From an uncultured Duncaniella sp. (GTDB taxonomy: Bacteria > Bacteroidota > Bacteroidia > Bacteroidales > Muribaculaceae), in contig NZ_CAJTMT010000042.1 in the NCBI RefSeq assembly GCF_910577345.1, positions 1 through 24,315 of the forward strand: a DNA stretch of 24,315 nucleotides, in the 5' to 3' direction. This document shows positions 1 through 6,510 of this stretch, piece by piece. The stretch's first letter is position 1, and each line of letters opens with the position of its first letter. The position numbers were made by a program, and so were the translations under genes. Below the pieces are notes generated by a model, which saw only the letters and a list, made by a program, of their open reading frames with translations, ran no database searches and was not told the origin of the DNA.

Positions 1-242
1 ATCCAATATACTCCAGTTGATTCCATTACGACGCGCTTGATGTTGCAATCCTTGAGCCATTGGACAATCTCCAGGAGATCTTTTGTGAATGTCTTGAAAC
101 ATCGGTTACTCTGTAGGCAGCGGTCTGCAGGCACACTCACCTGCATAAGATCTTTCCCTACATCAATGCCTGCTGTGTCAGGATGTGTAATCTCCAATCC
201 GGAACTTTTGGTGTTTTGCTGAATTTTTCTTTTCTTTGCCAT
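1..242 (-). CDS. IS110-family transposase, N-terminal fragment (continues beyond window start)
   Basis: Reading the minus strand from the ATG at 242-240 gives about 80 codons without a stop, running off the window edge. The protein begins MAKKRKIQQN. It then has GIDVGK at about residues 25-30, a segment resembling F..T..DLLEIVQWL, and VVMESTGVYW at about residues 71-80. GIDVGK and MESTGVYW are hallmarks of the N-terminal DEDD (RuvC-like) domain of IS110/IS1111 transposases, where the Asp and Glu are catalytic metal ligands. Known members are DDE-unlike recombinases of about 300-400 residues, so roughly three quarters lies outside the window. Nothing visible is broken. The IS110 versus IS1111 subgroup cannot be told from this part. 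Confidence 0.9.
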   Translation of the reverse strand, partial: MAKKRKIQQNTKSSGLEITHPDTAGIDVGKDLMQVSVPADRCLQSNRCFKTFTKDLLEIVQWLKDCNIKRVVMESTGVYW

Positions 243-445
243 TGTAAATATAAAAAAGGAATAGTGTTTTTTAGAATGTGAATTCTGCTATACGGCCTCT
301 ATCGACCAATTTAAGTTCTTCAAAACACATGAGTCACACTTCGCATTGGCTTTGACAGGCCAGTGCAGCGATGGCTTCTATTCCGGCTCAAATTTACTAA
401 ATTGAAGCGAAAAGACTTCGCAGAAGCTGCGTGTCAGCTCACAAA
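243..445 (-). other. Non-coding leader upstream of the IS110 transposase, possible bridge-RNA region
   Basis: About 200 bases with no gene lie between the transposase start and a strong hairpin at 446-480. Read on the minus strand they include an 8-bp stem, GCACTGGC with GCCAATGC (366-359 with 350-343, one G-U pair), closing an 8-base loop, plus smaller dyads. In IS110-subgroup elements the recombinase is preceded by a left-end segment that encodes a bridge RNA with guide loops, so this is the place to look for one. No IS end, core dinucleotide or RNA boundary can be fixed from one copy. The call is positional inference only. Confidence 0.3.
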
Positions 446-480
446 AAGCTGTAAAACCGCTCGACGCGGTTTTACAGCTT
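446..480. terminator. Strong symmetrical hairpin, bidirectional terminator-like
   Basis: A perfect 15-bp stem, 446-460 with 466-480 (AAGCTGTAAAACCGC and its complement), closes a 5-base loop TCGAC. It is preceded by an A run and followed by GTCTTTTGTTATTTTTATTT, so it could terminate transcription in either direction. It separates the IS110 leader from the secDF side and may lie at or near the element's end. Confidence 0.6.
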
Positions 481-690
481 GTCTTTTGTTATTTTTATTT
501 AAGCTGGTGATGGAATCTCCATTGGGACTTCGCAGCTTGTATGGGTTTGAATCACTTGAGACTAGACCACTTGGCCTTAAATTGTTTGTGGTTAAATTCC
601 TTGGGCTTAATTACTTGGATATAAATTAGAATATATAAAAAAACTTCTGTTTCTTATTTGGCTTATGTTCTTATGTATCAAAAAAATATG
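481..690. other. AT-rich gene-free spacer
   Basis: I see no credible gene here. The short plus-strand reading frames over 363-629 and 665-892 have low-complexity or repeat-derived translations and no family resemblance. Loosely repeated CTTGGCCTTAAATT / CTTGGGCTTAATT segments occur around 570-620. Confidence 0.4.
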
Positions 691-744
691 TATCAGAAAA
701 ACCGTTTCTATCAGAAAAACCGTTTGTATCAAAAAAACCGGTCC
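691..744. repeat. Three tandem 18-bp units running into the secDF terminator
   Basis: Units at 691-708, 709-726 and 727-744 follow TATCAGAAAAACCGTTTC, with the third diverged. Read on the minus strand, each unit resembles CGGTTTTT-TGATA-AAA, which is the closing pair plus U-tract of the adjacent terminator. The terminator tail therefore appears to be repeated downstream of itself. Confidence 0.75.
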
Positions 745-771
745 ATCCGAGGATTCTCGGATGGACCGGTT
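736..771 (-). terminator. Rho-independent terminator of secDF
   Basis: A perfect 16-bp stem, 736-751 with 756-771, closes the 4-base loop GATT. On the minus strand it is followed directly by a run of seven T (737-731). It sits about 80 bases past the secDF stop codon and points the right way. Confidence 0.9.
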
Positions 772-783
772 AGGTTATTGTAA

Positions 784-833
784 CCTCGCGTGGAGGATAA
801 TTATCTCGCGGGGAGGGTTATCTCGCGTGGAGG
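784..833. repeat. Three short direct repeats between secDF stop and terminator
   Basis: CTCGCGTGGAGG-like units occur near 784-796, 804-816 and 821-833, with spacing of about 17-20 bases. The middle copy has GGGG in place of GTGG. They fall in the 3' untranslated part of the secDF transcript. No function can be assigned. Confidence 0.6.
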
Positions 834-852
834 TTGGGGATGTCAGACGGGT

Positions 853-3732
853 TTATGCTTTCTTTGAGCTGCGACGGGCATCGGTGAGGTAAGCGACGGG
901 TGCTGCAACGTAGATGGTTGCGAGTGTGCCGATGATTACACCGAAGATCATTGCGAACACGAAGGAGCGGATGGCATCACCACCGAGGATGAAGATACAG
1001 AGAAGTACGAGGAGGGTTGACGATGAGGTCATGATCGTACGTCCGAGTGTTGAGTTGATTGAAGAGTTGATGGTGGTGAAGAAGTTCTGCTTGGGATAGA
1101 GACCTACATTCTCGCGGACACGGTCGAAGACCACCACGGTGTCGTTGATCTGGTAACCGATAACGGTGAGGATAGCGGCGATGAACGACTGGTCGATTTC
1201 CATTGCGAAGGGGAATACGCCCCAGAAGAGCGAGTAGAAACCGATGATGGTGAATGCGGTGAACGCAACGGCTGCGAGTGCGCCGAGCGAGAAGGCGATG
1301 TTGCGGAAACGGAGAAGGATGTAGAAGAACATGGCGAGGAGCGCGAGGATGACGGCGATATAGGCGTCAGTGCGCATGTCGTTGGCCACGGTCGGACCTA
1401 CCTTCTGCGATGACATGATACCGATGTTCTCGTTGGTTGTCGAGAAGTCCTCGATGCTCATGCCGTTGAGCTCGTTCTGGAGACCCTTGTAGAGAATCTG
1501 GGTGATTTCGTTGTCGATACCCTCTTCGTCAGAGTCAATCTTATAGTTGGTTGAGATGCGGACCTTGGTGTCGTCGTCGATGGTGATGACGCTGAGCTGG
1601 GCACCGTCGAAGAGGGGTGCGAGCTGAGCCTGAAGCTCGTGGGTCTTGACGGGATGGTCAAACTGAACAACGTAGTTGCGACCACCTGAGAAGTCGATAC
1701 CCTGATTGAGACCGCGGGCGAAGAAGGAGATGATGACCACGAGGACCACAGCACCTACGATTCCGAAGCTGACCTTGCGGGCGCCGAGGAAGTTGATGTT
1801 GGTGTTGGAGAACATCTTGGCCGAGAGGGGGGTGGTGAAGGTGAGCTTCTCGAAGGGTTTGGTCTTGGCACACATAATGTAGATGAGGCGTGTCAGATAA
1901 ACCGCAGTGAAGAACGAGCAGATGATACCGATGATGAGGGTGGTGGCGAAGCCCTTGATGGGACCTGTACCGAAGAGGAGGAGGATCACACCGGTGATGA
2001 TAGAGGTAAGGTTGGAGTCGAAGATAGCGGAGAAGGCGTTGGAGTAACCGTCGGCGATTGCGGTGCGGATGCTCTTGCCTGCGCGAAGCTCTTCCTTGGT
2101 ACGCTCATAGATAAGCACATTCGCGTCGACCGCCATACCGAGTGCAAGCACGATACCGGCGATACCCGAGAGGGTCAGCACTGCCTGGAAGGAGGCGAGG
2201 ATACCGAATGTGAAGAAGATGTTGAAGATAAGTGCGACGTTGGCGATGAGGCCGGGAATGAAGCCGTAGAAGAGGCACATGAAGACCATGAGGAGCACGA
2301 TGGCCACGATGAATGACCACATACCGTCCTTGATGGCCTGCTCACCGAGCGACGGACCGATGACGGTGTCGGAGATGATGTCGACCTTGGCTGCCATCTT
2401 ACCGCTCTTGAGCACGTTGGCAAGGTCCTTTGCCTCGTCGGTGGTGAAGTTGCCTGTAATCTGTGAACGTCCGCCCTCGATTACAGAGTTTACGTTAGGA
2501 GCTGAGTAAACCTGGTTGTCGAGCACGATTGCCACCTGCTTGTTGAGGTTGGCTGCAGTGATGCGGGCCCACTGGCGGGCTGCATCGGGCTTCATGTTCA
2601 TCGAAACGTAGTTACCACCCTGCATTGCGTCGTAGTCGCTGGTGGCCGAGGTGATGACGTCGCCGCTGAGAGCGGGTTTGCCGTTGGCAGTCTTGAGGGC
2701 AACGAGCTGATAGATGTTGACGTTGCGCTTGCCACGGACAGAGTCGTCAATCTGCACGGTCTGGGGCTTGAATTCCCAAGCGAGCTTGATGTTGGCGGGG
2801 ATGATGCCCTTGGCGACGGGTGATGCGAGGATTGCGTCGATGGTGTCGCGTGAGGTGTCGATTGCAGAGCCGACAGTGATTGTCGGGCCGCCTACCTGCA
2901 CGAAGTAGTCGAAGAGACCCTTGCCGTTGTTGGTCGAATCGTTGCGGAGTGCGTTATCGAGGGTCTGGAGCATCGGAGCGATGTCGGCGAACTGGGCGGT
3001 CTCGTAGAATTCGAGGTTGGCGCTTGATTTGAGAAGTTCGCGGACACGGTCATGCTCTTTCACACCGGGAAGTTCGAGGAGGATTTGGCCGTCCTTTTCA
3101 AGTTCCTGGATGTTGGGGGCAACGACGCCGAACTGGTCGATACGGGTGCGGAGCACGTTGGTCGAGCTGCTGACGCGGTCTTTCACTTCCTGACGGAGTG
3201 AATTTTTGATAGCGTCGATGTTGTCGCCGCGCTTCACCTGGTCCTTGAACACGACAGAGAGGTCGCCCTGGGGGTCGAGCTTGCGGTATTCGTTGCAGAA
3301 CACGTCGATGAAGTCGTTGCTCTTGTTGGCACGGGTGATTGAGTCGGCGGCGGCTACCGCACGGTCAAAGTAGGGGTTGCCCTCTGCGTTGGCCATGGAG
3401 CGAAGGATGTCGGGGACTGAAACCTGGAGGGTGACGTTCATACCCCCTTTGAGGTCAAGACCGAGGCCTACGCCGAGTTTCTGTACTTCGTTAAAGGTAT
3501 AGCCTAAATAAACCTTCTCGTTAGCGATGTTTTTGATGTACTCGCTGTAGGCTTTACGTTTAGTTTCAGGGCTGTTGTTGTCCTTGGCTGCTTCGATGGC
3601 TGCATATTCGGAGGCTTTCTTCTCATAGTGGTTGGTCACCATGGTGAACGAAAGGTAGAATAAGCAGATGAGTACCATGAATATGGCAATCACGCCTGCG
3701 ACAACACTTCCCAAAGATCCTTTGCTTTGCAT
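853..3732 (-). CDS. secDF: Protein translocase subunit SecDF (fused SecD-SecF)
   Basis: This is the inner-membrane proton-driven accessory subunit of the Sec translocon, which pulls exported proteins to the periplasm. The 959-residue product joins SecD and SecF in one chain, as is usual in Bacteroidetes. A first membrane segment is at about residues 9-30, followed by GLGLDLKGG at 90-97, a large periplasmic part, and GMAVDANVLIYERTKEE near residue 531 in the SecD membrane bundle. The SecF half begins near residue 679 with GIDFSGGRNYVVQF and contains VIGYQINDTVVVFDRVREN. Both conserved transmembrane Asp regions are present and no break is seen. The ATG at 3732 follows a predicted promoter by about 90 bases. 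A strong terminator lies downstream, so it is probably monocistronic. Confidence 0.97.
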   Translation of the reverse strand: MQSKGSLGSVVAGVIAIFMVLICLFYLSFTMVTNHYEKKASEYAAIEAAKDNNSPETKRKAYSEYIKNIANEKVYLGYTFNEVQKLGVGLGLDLKGGMNVTLQVSVPDILRSMANAEGNPYFDRAVAAADSITRANKSNDFIDVFCNEYRKLDPQGDLSVVFKDQVKRGDNIDAIKNSLRQEVKDRVSSSTNVLRTRIDQFGVVAPNIQELEKDGQILLELPGVKEHDRVRELLKSSANLEFYETAQFADIAPMLQTLDNALRNDSTNNGKGLFDYFVQVGGPTITVGSAIDTSRDTIDAILASPVAKGIIPANIKLAWEFKPQTVQIDDSVRGKRNVNIYQLVALKTANGKPALSGDVITSATSDYDAMQGGNYVSMNMKPDAARQWARITAANLNKQVAIVLDNQVYSAPNVNSVIEGGRSQITGNFTTDEAKDLANVLKSGKMAAKVDIISDTVIGPSLGEQAIKDGMWSFIVAIVLLMVFMCLFYGFIPGLIANVALIFNIFFTFGILASFQAVLTLSGIAGIVLALGMAVDANVLIYERTKEELRAGKSIRTAIADGYSNAFSAIFDSNLTSIITGVILLLFGTGPIKGFATTLIIGIICSFFTAVYLTRLIYIMCAKTKPFEKLTFTTPLSAKMFSNTNINFLGARKVSFGIVGAVVLVVIISFFARGLNQGIDFSGGRNYVVQFDHPVKTHELQAQLAPLFDGAQLSVITIDDDTKVRISTNYKIDSDEEGIDNEITQILYKGLQNELNGMSIEDFSTTNENIGIMSSQKVGPTVANDMRTDAYIAVILALLAMFFYILLRFRNIAFSLGALAAVAFTAFTIIGFYSLFWGVFPFAMEIDQSFIAAILTVIGYQINDTVVVFDRVRENVGLYPKQNFFTTINSSINSTLGRTIMTSSSTLLVLLCIFILGGDAIRSFVFAMIFGVIIGTLATIYVAAPVAYLTDARRSSKKA

Positions 3733-3823
3733 GTGGTTAAAGTGATGTATTAAAAAGAGTTAGTGAATAATTTTTTTGATTGGTTTTCATGGAAAAAGGG
3801 AGTTGTCCCCTAATTTCAGCTTG

Positions 3824-3831
3824 CAAATATA
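3824..3831 (-). promoter_or_regulatory. Predicted secDF promoter, -7 element TATATTTG
   Basis: TATATTTG on the minus strand matches the Bacteroidetes -7 consensus TAnnTTTG. No clear TTTG is seen at the expected -33 distance. It would give a leader of about 85 bases. The 311-base gap 3733-4043 holds this promoter and the divergent one at 3969-3976; nothing else is visible. Confidence 0.5.
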
Positions 3832-3968
3832 CGAATTTTCTTTTAATTAGCACTATTTGTGTCGGCTTTTTGCCCTATTATTTAAGCATATCGGTTGCTC
3901 ACAGGTAGGGATAAAGCTAAATAATCTAAATTTTTGATGTTTTTATAGATAGATACGGCGCATTTAGT

Positions 3969-3976
3969 TATCTTTG
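3969..3976 (+). promoter_or_regulatory. Predicted promoter of lipoprotein-PagL operon, -7 element TATCTTTG
   Basis: TATCTTTG fits TAnnTTTG and lies 67 bases before the ATG at 4044. No convincing -33 TTTG was found at 19-21 bases. It is divergent from the secDF promoter. Confidence 0.5.
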
Positions 3977-4043
3977 TCCGTTTCAATCTGCCTGCCAACG
4001 TCAGTGACAGGATTTCTAAAAAAACACAGCAAGATATAGTTTA

Positions 4044-5084
4044 ATGAATACATTATGCTTAAAATTGTTGCCTCTATGGATTCTACTTCTGCTCACAGGG
4101 TGCAACAGCGATTTATTTATTGACGAAGTTGACTTCCCTGAGGATAGCAGGACCGTCGTGGCTCCGGGTGAATCCGCTTCGTTCAGCTTCCCGACCGATG
4201 GTCTGAGGGAGGTCAAGGCTATGTTCTTCGGGGCTGCTTATGACTGTGTGAAATATCTCCCGTCAGGCGATGTGTTTGCCACCTATAAGGATGCTAAAGA
4301 GATGTCGCTTTTCGATGCCAGAACCTCCCAGCCGTTCATAACCAGATTGACAGCTGAGAACAGCGATGTCAGTTTTGAGATTACCGGGAGTGAGACAGGC
4401 TGGATTGAACTGAGGTCAATTGAAAATGTGTTGGGTGAGGATGCATTATGTGTAGTCCGTCTCTCATACACTTACGGCAGGGAATTTCAGATAACATTTG
4501 TCATGAAATCATCATTGGACGAGCCTCCGGTACTAAAGGTAAAAGAACTTATATATGATGCTTCGATTCGGACCAAGACAGGGAGTAATCATTATGTACA
4601 ATCTGTGTTGGGCAACGCAACGAATCATCCTGTCCCTTACACTTATTCCGTGGAAAATCTATGCCGGACGATTGTAACCTTTCAGTTTTCAGATCTAAAC
4701 TATGATGAGTCTAAGATTGAGTTTGGTGATTACAAGGCATTGATTCCGACATTCTCCGGTGCTGAACGCCGTGCCTCCTTCTTTGACTGCAGAGTTCCGC
4801 TGAAGACAGGAAGCCAATTTGTCGCACCTGACGATGCGTCGCTTGTCACTGCCGACAGCTTCTATAAGGTCTATGATGTGTCCGTTCCTGCGATGATGGT
4901 GGTGACAGCTTACCTCGATGTGGATAGAATCCTTATCAGCACTTCTGCGACTCTTGTGACCGAAAACACCGTTACGGGGAGCGAAAAGCGATTTGTCATG
5001 AGTGTGCATGTCTCGCAGGCTTTTGGCTACAAGATTGAGTTTAAGGATGAAAAATTCAATTACAGTTATGACGATGGAAACTAA
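4044..5084 (+). CDS. Uncharacterised lipoprotein
   Basis: The 346-residue product starts with a lipoprotein signal: a short hydrophobic stretch ending in the lipobox LLTGC (Cys at about residue 19-20), followed by NSDLFIDE. I do not recognise a family. The rest looks like an extracytoplasmic beta-rich protein with few charged helices and no catalytic motif that I can name. It overlaps or nearly abuts the next gene (stop at 5082-5084, downstream starts at 5074 or 5089), so the two are almost certainly translated from one message. That suggests the lipoprotein works with, or is anchored beside, the outer-membrane lipid A deacylase-like protein. Confidence 0.85.
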   Translation: MNTLCLKLLPLWILLLLTGCNSDLFIDEVDFPEDSRTVVAPGESASFSFPTDGLREVKAMFFGAAYDCVKYLPSGDVFATYKDAKEMSLFDARTSQPFITRLTAENSDVSFEITGSETGWIELRSIENVLGEDALCVVRLSYTYGREFQITFVMKSSLDEPPVLKVKELIYDASIRTKTGSNHYVQSVLGNATNHPVPYTYSVENLCRTIVTFQFSDLNYDESKIEFGDYKALIPTFSGAERRASFFDCRVPLKTGSQFVAPDDASLVTADSFYKVYDVSVPAMMVVTAYLDVDRILISTSATLVTENTVTGSEKRFVMSVHVSQAFGYKIEFKDEKFNYSYDDGN

Positions 5085-6303
5085 ACGCATGAAACGGATG
5101 CTCGGACTGAAAGGTGTCGCGCTTATGGTTGCACTTTCTTCCGGAATGTCGGCGATAGCCACTGAACCGATTGAAAGTGACTCATCAGCGATGGGGCGCA
5201 GTGTGGTCCATCATGTCGGGATGGATTTCCGTGGAGCATACGTTGCTCCTGCTCGCGGTGCGGTCGAGAACACATATTATGGCACTCCTGCACGCGATGC
5301 CGGAGCATCGGCCCATCTGAAATATTCATTCTCCTATTCTTCCGCCACCCGTGAAGGTCGTCTTTATCCCGGTGCATATCAGGGAATAGGCGTTGCTGCG
5401 ACGACATTTTTTGACAATCAGGCTACCGGCCTACCTGTAAGTGCCTATCTGTTTCAAGGCGCGCCGATATTCAGTCTGGCTCCCGGGCTGACGTTTGACT
5501 ACGAGTGGAATTTCGGTGCATCTTTCGGGTGGAAGAAGTTTACCGACAATTGGGAGCAGCCTATTAATCTGATTGTTGGTTCGCCTGTCAATGCCTATAT
5601 TAATCTTGGCTTCATGTTGAGCTACAGATTGAACCGCGATTGGAAGCTGACGGCGGGTGTGGACCTCACGCATTACTCCAACGGCAACACCTCGCTCCCG
5701 AATCCCGGTGTCAACTCCATCGGCGGACGGCTTGGTGTCACCTACACCTTCGATGGTGAGAAGTCACTGCAGACGCTTGTCGACAATGCCGATACCGGAT
5801 CCTTCCGTCCGCATGTCAGCTACGATTTGGTGGCCTATGGTGCAGTCCGCAAGAAGGTGCTTGATGTCAGTGGCGCTGAGATTCTGCCGGGTCACTTCGG
5901 CATCGCCGGATTGAATTTTGCTCCGATGTATAATTTCAACCGCTTTTTCCGTGTCGGTGTGTCTCTCGATGTCCAGTACGACGAGAGTTCAGACTTGAAG
6001 AAACACTGGGTAGAGGGGACGTATGGTGATGAAATCAAGTTTTACCGTCCTGACTTCTTCAGCCAGGTCTCTTGGGGACTTTCTGCGCGTGGTGAGCTTG
6101 TCATGCCGATTTTCTCGATAAATGCCGGCATGGGTTACAATTTCATTGGCAACAGTGATGCGAAGAATTTCTATCAGGTGCTTGCGTTGAAGGCATATCT
6201 GACGCGCAGTTTCTTCCTGCATATCGGCTATCAGCTCAACAGTTTCAAGAATCCTAACAATCTGATGATAGGCGTGGGCTACCGTTTCCACGACCGCCGC
6301 TGA
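5074..6303 (+). CDS. PagL / acyloxyacyl hydrolase-like outer-membrane protein
   Basis: Counted from the ATG at 5074, the product has 409 residues. A basic start METKRMKRM leads into a hydrophobic signal peptide ending near SAIA (residue 29). The remainder has the alternating pattern of an outer-membrane beta-barrel and ends in aromatic, barrel-like strands. LTHYSNGNTSLPNPGVN at about residues 198-214 aligns with the His-Ser active-site segment of PagL lipid A 3-O-deacylases (H200, S202 here). The position matching PagL's catalytic Glu appears to be Asn. The protein is longer than classical PagL, with a second C-terminal barrel-like part. The start is uncertain: 5068, 5074, 5089 and 5098 are all in-frame ATGs, and 5089 gives a compact signal peptide. 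The upstream extension to 5002 lies inside the lipoprotein gene and is unlikely. Confidence 0.8.
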   Translation: METKRMKRMLGLKGVALMVALSSGMSAIATEPIESDSSAMGRSVVHHVGMDFRGAYVAPARGAVENTYYGTPARDAGASAHLKYSFSYSSATREGRLYPGAYQGIGVAATTFFDNQATGLPVSAYLFQGAPIFSLAPGLTFDYEWNFGASFGWKKFTDNWEQPINLIVGSPVNAYINLGFMLSYRLNRDWKLTAGVDLTHYSNGNTSLPNPGVNSIGGRLGVTYTFDGEKSLQTLVDNADTGSFRPHVSYDLVAYGAVRKKVLDVSGAEILPGHFGIAGLNFAPMYNFNRFFRVGVSLDVQYDESSDLKKHWVEGTYGDEIKFYRPDFFSQVSWGLSARGELVMPIFSINAGMGYNFIGNSDAKNFYQVLALKAYLTRSFFLHIGYQLNSFKNPNNLMIGVGYRFHDRR

Positions 6304-6317
6304 GAATCGTAGAGAAA

Positions 6318-6452
6318 GGGTACAGAAATTCATAAATAACAGAAGTAACAGATTTTATTGAGCCGTTTGCGTCAAGGCGAATTCTGACCTTGGCAATTTC
6401 AATGGCAGACAATAAAATCTGTTACTTCTGTTATTTATGAATTTCTGTACCC
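6318..6452. repeat. Perfect 43-bp inverted repeat with nested inner hairpin
   Basis: The arms are 6318-6360 and 6410-6452, with no mismatch. The 49-base centre contains a second stem, GTCAAGG (6371-6377) with CCTTGGC (6388-6394, one G-T pair). It lies between two convergent genes, 15 bases past the PagL-like stop and about 60 before the purF-like stop. It could serve as a two-way terminator, but it is much longer than needed and looks like a MITE or palindromic repeat element. No clear target-site duplication flanks it. Confidence 0.85.
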
Positions 6453-6500
6453 TATAAATTATCTCTGTACCATATAAATTTTTCTGTACCCTGTTAAATT
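6445..6500. repeat. Three CTGTACC-TAAATT tandem copies at the end of the inverted repeat
   Basis: CTGTACCCTATAAATT (6445-6460), CTGTACCATATAAATT (6465-6480) and CTGTACCCTGTTAAATT (6484-6500) repeat at 19-20 base spacing. The first overlaps the outer tip of the inverted repeat's right arm, so the element's end sequence seems to have been multiplied on that side only. Confidence 0.75.
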
Positions 6501-6510
6501 TTAAAGCAGA

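Noticed and set aside
37..222. Plus-strand 61-codon frame at the left edge
   Set aside because: It is the antisense of the IS110 transposase start, whose minus-strand translation carries clear family motifs.
363..892. Two plus-strand frames (88 and 75 codons) in the gene-free stretch
   Set aside because: Their translations come from the hairpin and the tandem repeats, have no family resemblance, and the second overlaps the secDF end.
5002..5073. Longer start for the PagL-like gene
   Set aside because: It lies inside the lipoprotein gene and puts a basic, non-signal extension before a good signal peptide.
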